DNA of 41,879 nt from Pseudomonadota bacterium. Its GTDB lineage: Bacteria; Pseudomonadota; Gammaproteobacteria; Steroidobacterales; Steroidobacteraceae. Shown here piece after piece: positions 1 through 8,519 of the stretch. How positions within the stretch are numbered: position 1 is the first letter of the stretch; every line of letters starts with the position of its first letter. Under the pieces are notes generated by a model. It did not search any database. It saw nothing but the letters and a program-made list of their open reading frames with translations, and had not been told where the DNA came from. The position numbers and the translations under genes are program-made. Location of the stretch: positions 1 to 41,879 of the forward strand of contig JANYAE010000072.1 of the NCBI GenBank assembly GCA_025355105.1, written 5' to 3'.

Positions 1-528
1 GCCCGGCAGCGGAAGGTCGAAGGACCGATGGTTGTTCGCGAGACCCGTGAGGCTCCCGGCGCCGAGCGTCACGCCGTGGTAGCCGCGCATCCGACTGATG
101 ATCTTCTTCCGCTTCGGCTGGCCGAGGGCATTCGACCGGTACCAGATCATCTTGATGACCGAGTCGTTCGCCTCCGATCCCGAGTTGGCGAAATACGCCT
201 TCACCATGCGACCGGGGGCCATTCGCACCAGTGCTTCCGCCACATCGACCATCGGGTTGTGGGATTTGTGCGAAAAGTTGTGATAATAAGGGAGCTTGCG
301 CATCTGCCGCGCCGCGGCTTCCACGAGGCGAGGCTCGCTGAAACCTAGGCCCACGCACCAGAGGCCGGCCATCGCCTCAATGTATCGGCGCCCTTCGTTG
401 TCGAATACGTAAATCCCCTCGCCGGATTCGATCACCATCGGACCCTTGGTCGCGTGGGCCTTTAGGTTCGTGTATCCGTGCAGCACGTTTGCCACGTCCC
501 GTGCGTGAGTCGACAGAGGCGTATTCAT
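1..528 (-). CDS. class III (omega) aminotransferase, N-terminal 176 residues, truncated by window edge
   Basis: PLP-dependent aminotransferase of the class III fold, the group that includes putrescine/beta-alanine:pyruvate transaminases. The start is the ATG at 526-528 (minus); the frame is open to base 1, so the rest of the roughly 450-residue protein, with the catalytic lysine, lies outside. Visible family features are GLWCVGLGF near residue 60, YYHNFSHKSHNP near 85, the cofactor-phosphate segment NSGSEAND near 120 and GYHG near 154, whose Tyr-His pair stacks on the PLP ring. It is divergent from the GntR gene and shares its upstream region, so regulation by that protein is likely. With the permease and the succinate-semialdehyde dehydrogenase nearby, a role in polyamine, GABA or another omega-amino acid is plausible; the exact substrate cannot be read from this fragment. 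Confidence 0.88.
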   Translation of the reverse strand, partial: MNTPLSTHARDVANVLHGYTNLKAHATKGPMVIESGEGIYVFDNEGRRYIEAMAGLWCVGLGFSEPRLVEAAARQMRKLPYYHNFSHKSHNPMVDVAEALVRMAPGRMVKAYFANSGSEANDSVIKMIWYRSNALGQPKRKKIISRMRGYHGVTLGAGSLTGLANNHRSFDLPLPG

Positions 529-562
529 GACGGCTCACATCCGTTCGGGACAATTACGATAC

Positions 563-592
563 ATGATACATCGATGGCCAACGAAACGTCAA
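563..592 (-). promoter_or_regulatory. sigma70-type promoter and possible operator for the aminotransferase
   Basis: On the minus strand TTGACG (587-592) is followed after 18 nt by TATCAT (563-568), each 5/6 to consensus. The expected start is about 28 nt upstream of the ATG at 528. A tandem GATACAT pair (558-571) overlaps the -10 box and contains CATGAT, a hexamer that recurs upstream of the permease gene (3144-3149, 3181-3186). This suggests a shared operator for the GntR regulator. The operator reading is inference. Confidence 0.5.
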
Positions 593-716
593 TTTCGGCG
601 CCCCGCTTTACCGGCCGCCGGTTGAGCTCGCCCGCTTCGGCATTTCTGAGTCCAGCCGCCGCCCGAGAAACTTGGCAACGGCCCGCGGCCCGTCGATAAT
701 CCTCACCGGACTCACG

Positions 717-1442
717 ATGCAATTCGCAACACTACGTTCCAAGAGCCTAGGCGACCAGGCCTACCAGGCGCTGGTCGAAGCCCTGATGAAGGGTGCGCTA
801 CGCGCCGGCGACCGCATTCGGATTCATGCGCTGGCCCAGAAGCTGGGCACCAGTGTGACGCCCGTACGTGACGCGGTACTCCGGCTGGTGCAGGACGAAG
901 CGCTTGTTATGCGCAACGCCCGCGACATTCGCGTACCAATCATCTCGCCAGAGCAGTATATCGAGATCCGGAGTGTTCGGCTTGAACTAGAGGGTCTCGC
1001 CGCCGAACAAGCGGCCCTCGCGGCCAGCGCCCATGACATCGAGCGCCTCAAAGCGCTGCTCCTCCAGAGCGAGGACGCGGACAAGCGGGGGGACCACGCA
1101 AACGATGCGGCGCTAAACCAGTTGTTCCATGCCGAACTGGCCGTGATTGGCGGTGCGCCCATCCTGCTTGGCGTGCTGCGCCGGCTGTGGACAAGGACGG
1201 GACCTTTCCTGTCGGAAGCGTACGAGCGCAGCGAGCGCGTCATCAAGGACCAGCATCGCGCGATCGTCGATGCCGTCAAAGCGCATAACCCCCAGCTCGC
1301 CCGCGCCGCTGTCCGGAAGGACATTCTCGACGGCAGCAACGAACTTCTTCAAGCCTACCAATCCGGAGCGACGCCCGCGCGCGGCCGAAGGCGCCCACCC
1401 GCACCGGCGGGTCGCAAGACCCGTCCTAACCGCAAGAAGTGA
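717..1442 (+). CDS. GntR-family transcriptional regulator, FCD subfamily
   Basis: DNA-binding regulator of 241 residues. The N-terminal winged helix-turn-helix spans about residues 8-75 (SLGDQAYQALVEAL...LAQKLGTSVTPVRDAVLRL is the GntR signature). The FCD ligand-binding domain spans about 85-215, with EIRSVRLELEGLAAEQAA and LNQLFHAEL, whose His is typical of the metal/ligand site. I chose the ATG at 717 because the GntR domain begins about 10 residues later; an in-frame TTG at 672 would add 15 residues without domain match. The C-terminus carries an unusual Arg/Pro/Lys-rich tail of about 25 residues. Divergent from the aminotransferase and followed by a convergent permease, it is the likely local regulator of the amine cluster. 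Confidence 0.93.
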   Translation: MQFATLRSKSLGDQAYQALVEALMKGALRAGDRIRIHALAQKLGTSVTPVRDAVLRLVQDEALVMRNARDIRVPIISPEQYIEIRSVRLELEGLAAEQAALAASAHDIERLKALLLQSEDADKRGDHANDAALNQLFHAELAVIGGAPILLGVLRRLWTRTGPFLSEAYERSERVIKDQHRAIVDAVKAHNPQLARAAVRKDILDGSNELLQAYQSGATPARGRRRPPAPAGRKTRPNRKK

Positions 1443-1625
1443 GCACCTGAGACCTTTCCGAGCGGCGTTCGGAGAAGCGCGCCGTGGGCCGCGCAACAGG
1501 ACGTGCGCACTCTGGCAAGCACACCCCTCCGGCATCGCCGCCCACGCTCGCAGGTGCGCGCGCCCGAAACGAGCGGTGCATCACGGTGTGAACGGTCGCG
1601 TGCCTGATGGCTGGACCGACGCCCA

Positions 1626-3074
1626 TCAGTCCATGGCAGTAGCCGACGCACCACGTGTTCGCCGGCCCACTGTGAACCAGGTCACCGCTCCGACGGCCCC
1701 CCAGATCCCCATTAGCTTCCATTCGAGAGGGATTGCGCCGTGCGCCCGCAGCAGTGGGTCGAGGACGGCGATGCCGATCATCGCGCATGCCGCGAGCAGC
1801 GCGATCACGATGGTCACGAGGCCGCCCGGAACCACGAATGACGGAATGTCCCGCCGAGTAAACCGCAGGCGCAGCAGCACTGCCATGCACAGCACGATGC
1901 TGAGCGCCAGGCAGATGGAGGCCATGTTCACGATGGGCAAGATTGCGGCGCGACCCAGAAACGGTCCAGCCAGTGCGAGACCCGTCACGAACACGATCGC
2001 CGCGCGCGGCGCTCCGGAACGCGGATCCAGCAGCGCGAGCGGTCGCGGCAAGAATCCCTCCCGGCCTTGCGCAACGATGAGGCGTGACGCAACCCAGACC
2101 GCCGCATTCCAGGTCTTCATTGCCGAAATCGACGCGATAACGACGACGACGGTGCCGAAAACGTGGCCCGGCACGAGCGCCGCGTACGCCGACACCGCCG
2201 GAAGGTCCTTTTGCAGCAACGTCTGCCATGGAACTGAGGCCGACGTCGAGAGGACAATGCCGCAGTAGGCCAGGGATCCGACGAGAATCCCGCCGACCAT
2301 CGAAAGCACGGCCCCGCGTACCGTTAGCCCCGGGCGCCGCTCCTCGATGGCGTGCAGCGCGGCCTGCCATCCATTGAGAAAGAAGGCGCAGCTGGAAAAC
2401 ACCCAGAAGATACCGATCCACACAGACTGCCCGTCCGTCGCGACGAAGAGGGGCTGCCAGTTCGCAGTCGAACCGAGAGCGAACCCCGCCACGACTAGCC
2501 CGGCTAGGACGATCAGGAACCCAAACGTCGCAATGTTCTGAAACCTGATCGCCGAGGCGACACCCGACAGATGCAGTAGTCCGACCAGAAGCCCACCGAC
2601 CACACCAATCGTCAGTGCCCCGCTGCGAACGCTGTTTGAACCCACCGCATACGAGACGGGGCCCGCAATGCCTGGCCACAGTATTCCAAGCAGCGCAGGA
2701 ACGACGACCGCCTCGAACGCGCATATCGACACTGCGTACAACGTCAGAAACCACCCGACCAAGAAGGCGGGCAGCCGCCCAAGGTTATGTAGAACATAAA
2801 TGAACTCTCCGCCGAACACCGCGCTTCGGGCCGCGAGTTCTCCGTAGCAAAGTCCGATCAGAACCATGGCTACGCCGCCCAGTGCAAAACCGACGACCGT
2901 GCCGCCAGGTCCGGCGGTAGTCAGCCATTCTCCGAGAACGACCACCCATCCGGATCCGAGCATGCCGGCCACCGCGAGTGCGAAGTAGCCGCGACGGCCG
3001 ACCACTCCGGACGGCCCCCGCCTCTCTTCGTCGCCTGCCAGCGTCTTGTCAGCTTCCAACGTCCGGTCATTCAC
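1626..3074 (-). CDS. APC-superfamily amino acid/amine permease
   Basis: Inner-membrane transporter of 482 residues with about 12 hydrophobic helices, the usual length and layout of the APC superfamily. The first helix contains GMLGSGWVVVLGEWL, matching the substrate-binding G-S-G turn of helix 1. A GTG start at 3072-3074 is used; an ATG at 3068-3070 is in another frame. The N-terminal 25 residues are hydrophilic and cytosolic. Position between the GntR regulator and the succinate-semialdehyde dehydrogenase suggests uptake of the amine or amino acid degraded by this cluster. Base composition (lower GC than the genes from 3.4 kb on) matches the aminotransferase and GntR gene. Confidence 0.9.
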   Translation of the reverse strand: MNDRTLEADKTLAGDEERRGPSGVVGRRGYFALAVAGMLGSGWVVVLGEWLTTAGPGGTVVGFALGGVAMVLIGLCYGELAARSAVFGGEFIYVLHNLGRLPAFLVGWFLTLYAVSICAFEAVVVPALLGILWPGIAGPVSYAVGSNSVRSGALTIGVVGGLLVGLLHLSGVASAIRFQNIATFGFLIVLAGLVVAGFALGSTANWQPLFVATDGQSVWIGIFWVFSSCAFFLNGWQAALHAIEERRPGLTVRGAVLSMVGGILVGSLAYCGIVLSTSASVPWQTLLQKDLPAVSAYAALVPGHVFGTVVVVIASISAMKTWNAAVWVASRLIVAQGREGFLPRPLALLDPRSGAPRAAIVFVTGLALAGPFLGRAAILPIVNMASICLALSIVLCMAVLLRLRFTRRDIPSFVVPGGLVTIVIALLAACAMIGIAVLDPLLRAHGAIPLEWKLMGIWGAVGAVTWFTVGRRTRGASATAMD

Positions 3075-3362
3075 AGCAGGCCCTCGTTCTCGGTGGCGGC
3101 TCGGCGACGCCCGCGCATCGCGGTAGCGTCTATCTCAGGATTGCATGATTCGGCTTCCAACGGAGCCGCATCATGAGAATCATGATCGTGTAAGACACAT
3201 TACCTAGACCTCAGTATCGATGATGGTGCATTCCTAACACCAACGGAACCCGGACAGGCGTCATTTGCCAACCGAAAGCGGTCACGAGAGACGCATTCGT
3301 TCTGAGGCGTCGCGCGCCACCGGCATAGGGATCTTCCCCCCTCAATTGATCTTGAGAATGCC
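3075..3362. promoter_or_regulatory. 288-bp intergenic control region with perfect inverted repeat at 3170-3186
   Basis: Between the divergent permease and dehydrogenase genes there is no ORF of note. It holds ATCATGA-GAA-TCATGAT (3170-3186), a perfect 7-3-7 inverted repeat, and another CATGAT at 3144-3149. Just before the dehydrogenase ATG is CTCAA-6 nt-TTGAG (3341-3356). The CATGAT element also occurs in the aminotransferase promoter, so the repeat is a candidate operator for the GntR-family regulator. Function is inferred. Confidence 0.45.
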
Positions 3363-4829
3363 ATGACAACGTTCACACTCACGGATCCCGCGCTCCTCCA
3401 GCAGCGCTGCTACGTCGACGGCCAGTGGATCAACGCCGACGACGGCGCCAGCACCCCGGTCAAGAACAAGGCGACCGGCGCGGTCATCGGCACCGTGCCG
3501 CGCTGCGGCGCCGCCGAGACGCGCCGCGCGATCGCGGCGGCGAATGCCGCGTTCCCGGCCTGAGCCGCCAAGCCCGCCAAGGAGCGCGGCAAGATCCTGC
3601 GCAAGCTCGCCGACCTGATGGTCGCCAACACCGAGGACCTGGGCCGGCTCATGACGGCCGAGCAGGGCAAGCCGCTCGCCGAGGCAAAGGGCGAGGTCGG
3701 CTACGCGGCCTCGTTCTACGAGTGGTTCGGCGAGGAAGGCCGGCGCGTCTACGGCGACCTGATCCCTTCGGCGCAGGCCGACAAGCGGCTGTTCGCGATG
3801 CGCCAGCCGGTCGGCGTCGTCGGCGCGATCACGCCGTGGAACTTCCCGGCCGCGATGATCACCCGAAAGGCCGGCGCCGCGCTCGCGGCCGGCTGCACGA
3901 TCGTCATCAAGCCCGCCGAGTCGACGCCGTTCTCGGCGCTCGCGCAGGCCGAGCTCGCGGCACGCGCCGGCGTGCCGGCGGGGGTCCTCAACGTCGTCAC
4001 CGGCAAGGCCTCGGCGATCGGCGGCGAGCTGACCTCGAACCCGACGGTCGCCAAGATCACCTTCACCGGCTCGACCGAGATCGGCAAGCTGCTGATGCAG
4101 CAGTGCTCGAGCACCGTCAAGAAGGTCTCGCTCGAGCTCGGCGGCAACGCGCCCTTCATCGTCTTCAACGACGCCGACCTCGACGCCGCGATCGCCGGCG
4201 CGATCGCCAGCAAGTACCGCAACACCGGCCAGACCTGCGTCTGCGCCAACCGGCTGCTGGTGCAGTCCGGCATCTACGACGCCTTCGTCGCCAAGCTGAT
4301 CGAGGCCACCCAGAAGCTGCGCGTCGGCGACGGCCTCGCCGGGCCCACCGAGCAGGGTCCGCTGATCGACGACAACGCCGTGCTCAAGGTCGAGGAGCAC
4401 ATCGCCGATGCGCTCGCCAAGGGGGCGAAGCTGGTGCTCGGCGGCAAGCGCCACGCGCTCGGCCGGACCTTCTTCGAGCCGACGATCCTGACCGGCGTGA
4501 CGCCGGCGATGAAGGTCGCGCGCGAGGAGACCTTCGGCCCGGTGGCGCCGATCTTCCGCTTCGAGACCGAGGCGCAGGCGCTCAGCATGGCCAACGACAC
4601 CGAGTTTGGGCTGGCGGCATACTTCTATACCCGCGACATCTCGCGCGCCTGGCGCGTCGCCGAGGGGCTCGAGTACGGCATCGTCGGCCTCAACACCGGC
4701 ATCATCTCGACCGAGGAAGCGCCGTTCGGCGGCTGGAAGGAATCCGGCACCGGTCGCGAGGGCTCGAAGTACGGGATCCTCGACTTCACCGAGCTCAAGT
4801 ACGTCTGCCTCGGCGGCGTGAATACCTGA
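3363..4829 (+). pseudogene. gabD: NAD(P)-dependent succinate-semialdehyde dehydrogenase with in-frame TGA at codon 67
   Basis: The gene encodes succinate-semialdehyde dehydrogenase (succinate semialdehyde to succinate, last step of GABA breakdown). The 488-codon span aligns end to end with GabD: ITPWNFPAAMITRKAGAALA, SLELGGNAPFIVF with catalytic Glu near codon 258, NTGQTCVCANR with catalytic Cys at codon 292, and APFGGWKESGTGREGSKYGI at the end. Codon 67 (3561-3563) is TGA. Family members have Trp (TGG) here in the motif (F/L)PAWR, so a single G-to-A change explains the stop. The frame is otherwise intact on both sides, so the lesion is recent or a sequencing/assembly error. An internal ATG at 3618 could give a 403-residue product lacking part of the NAD-binding domain. 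Neighbouring genes use TGA as stop, so recoding to Trp is unlikely. Confidence 0.85.
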
Positions 4830-4841
4830 GGCCGCGCGTCA

Positions 4842-4865
4842 CGGCGACCGCCGGCGCGGTCGCCG
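4842..4865. terminator. strong GC hairpin after gabD
   Basis: CGGCGACCGC-CGGC-GCGGTCGCCG forms a perfect 10-bp stem with a 4-nt loop 12 nt past the dehydrogenase stop. No T-tract follows, so it may act as a transcript end protector or weak terminator rather than a canonical intrinsic terminator. Confidence 0.4.
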
Positions 4866-4945
4866 CCGGTGCCGGTTTCGTGGCGCGCGTCACGCTCCGC
4901 GACGCTGCGGCGCCGCGGCGGGAGACTTGCGTCGCCGCGCCGGGC

Positions 4946-4951
4946 TAGACT
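4946..4951 (+). promoter_or_regulatory. -10 box TAGACT six nt before an ATG (possible leaderless promoter)
   Basis: TAGACT (4946-4951) is followed by CTGCGC and then the ATG at 4958. With normal -10 to +1 spacing, transcription would begin at or next to the start codon, and no Shine-Dalgarno sequence is visible. No convincing -35 box is present. A second TAGACT lies at 7906-7911 upstream of the nucleosidase gene. Confidence 0.35.
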
Positions 4952-4957
4952 CTGCGC

Positions 4958-5674
4958 ATGCTCGGACGCTTCCTCGAAGTCTCGCTGCCGACGCCGCGGA
5001 TCCTCGATTCGTGGCAGTTCTACCAGCGCCTCGGCTTTACCTCGGCGATCGTCGGCGAGACCTGGGCGCACCGCTACTCGGTGGTGACCGACGGGCGGCT
5101 GGTGATCGGCCTGCACGACGACGGCGCCGTCACCACGCCGCAGCTCAGCTACGTGCTGCCGGAACTCGCCCGCGAGCTGAAGGCCATCGAGGCGCTCGGC
5201 ATCGAATTCGACCGCCGCCAGCTGGCCGACGACAGCTTCAACGAGGCGGTGTTCACCACCCCGGACGGTCAGCAGGTCAGGCTGATGGAGGCGCGGACCT
5301 TCTCGCCGCCGGATCGCCCGGCGCTCAGCCGGCTCGGCTGGTTGGAGGAATACGCGCTGCCGGTCAGCAACCTGGAGGCGGCGCGCGGCTACTGGGAGCG
5401 GCTCGGCTTCGTGACCGCCTCCGAGGGCGAGGAGCCGTGGCCGCATCTGTCGCTGACCAGCGATACCTTCGACGTCGGCCTGTACCTGACGCGCGAGCTG
5501 CCGCAGCCGACGCTGGTGTTCAGCAGCGACGACGGCAACCGCTTACGCGAGCGGCTTGCGGAAATCGGCGTCGAGCCGGAGATGGCGCTGCCGCGCTCGC
5601 TGGATCCGGACACGCACCTGATGGTGGTGGCGCCGGAGGGCACGCGGCTGCTGATCGGGCCGCCGCCGGCCTGA
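4958..5674 (+). CDS. two-domain VOC (glyoxalase/bleomycin-resistance fold) protein
   Basis: Protein of 238 residues made of two VOC modules. The first (about 1-110) opens with RFLEVSLPTPRILDSWQFYQRLGF and ends with TPDGQQVRLMEA. The second (about 120-235) opens with EEYALPVSNLEAARGYWERLGF and ends with APEGTRLLIGPPP. These opening and closing strands are the VOC beta-alpha-beta-beta-beta signature. The usual His/Glu metal ligands are only partly recognisable, so enzymatic activity is uncertain. It stands alone between the gabD locus and convergent hemN. Function is not assigned beyond the fold. Confidence 0.8.
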   Translation: MLGRFLEVSLPTPRILDSWQFYQRLGFTSAIVGETWAHRYSVVTDGRLVIGLHDDGAVTTPQLSYVLPELARELKAIEALGIEFDRRQLADDSFNEAVFTTPDGQQVRLMEARTFSPPDRPALSRLGWLEEYALPVSNLEAARGYWERLGFVTASEGEEPWPHLSLTSDTFDVGLYLTRELPQPTLVFSSDDGNRLRERLAEIGVEPEMALPRSLDPDTHLMVVAPEGTRLLIGPPPA

Positions 5675-5678
5675 GGCG

Positions 5679-7091
5679 TCAGACGGCGCGCGAGAAGCGC
5701 GGCTGGTCGGCGACCGGCGTGGCCTGCTTCAAGTGCGCGTCGAACACCATCGCTACGTTGCGCATCAGCAGCCGGCCGCGGGCCGTGATCCGCAGCGAAC
5801 GCCCCTCGTGGGCCACGAGGTCGTCGGCCGCGAGCAGCTTGATGCGCTCGAGCTCGGCGGCGAAATGCTCCTCGAAGCGGATCCCGTGGCGGCGCTCGAC
5901 GGTGCCGAAGTCGAGCCGCGTGGCACACATCAGCTGCTGGATCACATCGCGGCGCAGGCGGTCCTCGGCGTCAAGCGCCACGCCGCGCTCGACCGCGAGC
6001 GCGCCCTCGTTGATGCGCTTGTAATACTCCGGCAGCGACTTGGCGTTCTGCGCGTAGGTGTCGCCGACCTTGGAGATCGAGCTCACGCCGAGCGCGACCA
6101 GGTCGCACTCCTTGCGCGTCGAGTAGCCCTGGAAGTTGCGCTGCAGCGTGCCGTTGGCCTGCGCCCGCACCAGCTCGTCGGTCGGCAGCGCGAAGTGGTC
6201 CATGCCGATGTAGACGTAGCCTGCCTGGGTCAGCGTCTCGACGGTGAGGCCGAGCAGGCCGAGCTTCTCGGCCGGCGTGATCAGGTCCGCGGTCTTGATC
6301 TGCTTCTGCGGCTTGAAAAGGTGCGGCAGGTGCGCGTAGCTGTAGGCCGCGATGCGGTCCGGCCGCGCGGCGATCACGATCGCCAGCGTGCGCGCGAAAC
6401 TCTCGCGCGACTGGCGCGGCAGGCCGTAGATCAGGTCGATGCTCACCGACTCGATCTTGAGCTCGCGGGCGCGGGTGATCAGCGCCAGCGTGTCCTCGCA
6501 GGACTGCACGCGGTTGACCGCCTGCTGCACGTCGGGGTCGAAGTCCTGGACGCCGAGGCTGATGCGGTTGAGGCCGAGGGCGGCCAGCTGCCCGAGCCGC
6601 GCCACCGACACCGTGCGCGGATCGATCTCGATCGAGTATTCGCGATCCGGGTCATCGCGCAGCGTGAAGTGCTGGCGGAGCTTGGCGAGCAACGCTGCGA
6701 GCTCCGCGTCGCTGAGGAAGGTCGGCGTGCCGCCGCCGAAGTGCAGCTGGTCGACCTGCCGGCTGCGGTCGAACAGCGCGCCCTGGCGCTCGATCTCGAG
6801 GAACAGGTGCTCGAGGTAGGCGCTCGCGCGGCCGTGGTCGCGAGTGATGACCTTGTTGCAGCCGCAGTAGAAGCACGGGCTCTCGCAGAACGGCACGTGC
6901 ACGTAGATCGACAGCGGCTTCGGCGTGCCGGCGTTGCTCGCGCGCGCCGCCGCCTGGTACTCGGCCACCCCGAAGCCGGCGTGGAACTGCACGGCGGTGG
7001 GATAGGAGGTGTAGCGCGGGCCGGGCCGGTCGTAGCGCCGGACGAGCTCGGCGTCAAAGATCGTGGCGGTGGACAGAGGCTGCTCCTTCAT
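5679..7091 (-). CDS. hemN: oxygen-independent coproporphyrinogen III oxidase (radical SAM)
   Basis: Radical-SAM enzyme converting coproporphyrinogen III to protoporphyrinogen IX in anaerobic or microaerobic haem synthesis, in the cytoplasm. At 470 residues it has normal HemN length. CESPCFYCGC (Cys69, 73, 76, 78) is the HemN cluster motif, preceded by RYTSYPTA and followed by LHFGGGTPTFL for SAM binding and the C-terminal HemN domain (about 370-450). It ends 4 nt from the convergent VOC gene stop. I see no FNR/ANR box (TTGAT-N4-ATCAA) in the short upstream spacer. Confidence 0.95.
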   Translation of the reverse strand: MKEQPLSTATIFDAELVRRYDRPGPRYTSYPTAVQFHAGFGVAEYQAAARASNAGTPKPLSIYVHVPFCESPCFYCGCNKVITRDHGRASAYLEHLFLEIERQGALFDRSRQVDQLHFGGGTPTFLSDAELAALLAKLRQHFTLRDDPDREYSIEIDPRTVSVARLGQLAALGLNRISLGVQDFDPDVQQAVNRVQSCEDTLALITRARELKIESVSIDLIYGLPRQSRESFARTLAIVIAARPDRIAAYSYAHLPHLFKPQKQIKTADLITPAEKLGLLGLTVETLTQAGYVYIGMDHFALPTDELVRAQANGTLQRNFQGYSTRKECDLVALGVSSISKVGDTYAQNAKSLPEYYKRINEGALAVERGVALDAEDRLRRDVIQQLMCATRLDFGTVERRHGIRFEEHFAAELERIKLLAADDLVAHEGRSLRITARGRLLMRNVAMVFDAHLKQATPVADQPRFSRAV

Positions 7092-7173
7092 TGCCGGATC
7101 CTACCCGCGGCCGGCGCCGCCGCGCCAGTTCCGGGAAATACCGACCGCACAAACCGAAGCGGCCAAGCCCCTG

Positions 7174-7920
7174 TCAGGGCTCAGGTTTTCGGGTGGCAGC
7201 CGCGCCGGAGGCGTCCGCCACGGCGACCAGCCGGAAGCGCACGTCCAGATCGTCGCGGACCTTGAGCGCGCCGAGCGCGGCGCTGTAGGGCACCAGCCCG
7301 AGCGCCGACTGCGTCACCGAGAAGCGGCCGCGCACGCCGAGCTCGGCGCTGCCCGACGTGAGCTCGAGCGGCACCGCGACCTCGGCGTCGCCGTCGCGGA
7401 TCCTGAGGTGGCTGCGGGCGACGAGCCCGCTCGCGCCGCGCGCGGCCTTGCCCTCGAGGCGGATCTCCGGGTGGCGCGCCGCGTCGAGCACGGCGGCGCT
7501 TTCCAGGTTGCGGCGGGTGCCGGCGATATCGTCGGCGCTCGGCTGCTCGGCGAACTCCTCGCCCTCGGCGCGGCGCGCCTGCGGCTCGTCGATCGCGAGC
7601 GCCGCGACCGGGAAGTGCAGCGTGAACTGCGCGGCCGCCGGATCGGCCGGCAGCCAGATCTCGCCCTCGAGCCCGACCACGCGCAGCACGTGGTTGTGGC
7701 CGAACCGCGCCAGCGCACCGCTGCGGTAGATAAGGATGCGCACGTCGGAGCGCGCCGCGTCGATCCGGTAGTGGCGACCGGCAGCCGCTACCGGCGGCGC
7801 CGGCAGCACGCGCTCAGGCGGTGGCGGCGCGCGGCCGGCCGGCGCGCAGCCGACCAGCAGCGCGAGTACGGTGAGCGCGATGCCGGCGCGTGCGGCCCCG
7901 CTGCTAGACTCAACCGCCAT
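7174..7920 (-). CDS. YceI-family lipoprotein
   Basis: Protein of 248 residues. ATG at 7918-7920 gives a signal peptide with lipobox LLVGC near residue 22, so the mature protein is probably lipid-anchored. The body (about 45-225) is a YceI-like lipocalin-type beta barrel: HYRIDAARSDVRILIYRSG, FGHNHVLRVVGLEG and later ESAAVLDAARHPEIRLEG are typical. YceI proteins bind isoprenoid-like lipids, but the ligand here is unknown. A longer upstream frame exists but lacks a sensible N-terminus. Its start codon is only 15 nt from the divergent nucleosidase start, so the two promoters must overlap. Confidence 0.8.
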   Translation of the reverse strand: MAVESSSGAARAGIALTVLALLVGCAPAGRAPPPPERVLPAPPVAAAGRHYRIDAARSDVRILIYRSGALARFGHNHVLRVVGLEGEIWLPADPAAAQFTLHFPVAALAIDEPQARRAEGEEFAEQPSADDIAGTRRNLESAAVLDAARHPEIRLEGKAARGASGLVARSHLRIRDGDAEVAVPLELTSGSAELGVRGRFSVTQSALGLVPYSAALGALKVRDDLDVRFRLVAVADASGAAATRKPEP

Positions 7921-7935
7921 CCGGGAAGAGAAACC

Positions 7936-8517
7936 GTGCATCCGATCGCCCCTGCCGACGTGCTCGTCGTGTTCGCCCTGCAAGCCGAAGCCGGCGGCCG
8001 CTTCGACGCGACCGCTTCGCCGCTGCTCTACACCGGCGTCGGCAAGGTTAACGCGGCCTGGGCGCTGACGCGGGCGATTGTGCAGCGCCGGCCGCGGCTG
8101 GTGCTCGGCTTCGGCACCGCCGGCAGCCCGCGGCTGCCGACCCACGCGCTGGTCGAGTGCACCTGCTTCGTGCAGCGCGACATGGACGTGCGCCCGCTCG
8201 GCGTGCCGCTCGGTACGACGCCCTACGACGAGCTGCCGGCGCGGCTCGAGGTGCCGCGCCGCTGGCCGGCGCTGCCGCAGGGCACGTGTGGCAGCGCCGA
8301 CCACTTCGTCTCCGGCCACGACGTCGGCGACTGCGACGTGGTCGACATGGAGGCCTACGCGCTCGCCAAGGTGTGCCGCCGCGAGCAGGTCGAGTTCATG
8401 GCGGTCAAGTACGTGACCGACGGCGGCGACGACAGCGCGCACCACGACTGGGCCGCCAACCTGCCGTTGGCCGCCGCGGCGTTTCGCGCCCTCTACGACC
8501 AGCTGGTCGCCGGCTGA
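7936..8517 (+). CDS. nucleosidase/phosphorylase, MTA/SAH-nucleosidase-like (PNP_UDP fold)
   Basis: Protein of 193 residues starting at GTG 7936, with GGAAGAG at 7924-7930 as Shine-Dalgarno. VLVVFALQAEA, YTGVGKVNAA, LGFGTAGS and VVDMEAYALAKVC are the successive motifs of the nucleoside phosphorylase/nucleosidase fold. The Met-Glu pair in DMEAYA contacts the ribose and the following Asp-rich segment (VTDGGDD) the base. It is shorter than classical MTA/SAH nucleosidase (about 230), so the exact substrate is open. The stop is 2 nt before the next ATG, indicating co-transcription with the acetyl-CoA hydrolase gene. Confidence 0.8.
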   Translation: MHPIAPADVLVVFALQAEAGGRFDATASPLLYTGVGKVNAAWALTRAIVQRRPRLVLGFGTAGSPRLPTHALVECTCFVQRDMDVRPLGVPLGTTPYDELPARLEVPRRWPALPQGTCGSADHFVSGHDVGDCDVVDMEAYALAKVCRREQVEFMAVKYVTDGGDDSAHHDWAANLPLAAAAFRALYDQLVAG

Positions 8518-8519
8518 GC

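Noticed and set aside
3561-3563. TGA read as tryptophan or selenocysteine
   Set aside because: Many intact genes here end in TGA, and GabD has Trp, not Cys/Sec, at this site; no SECIS-like hairpin is evident.
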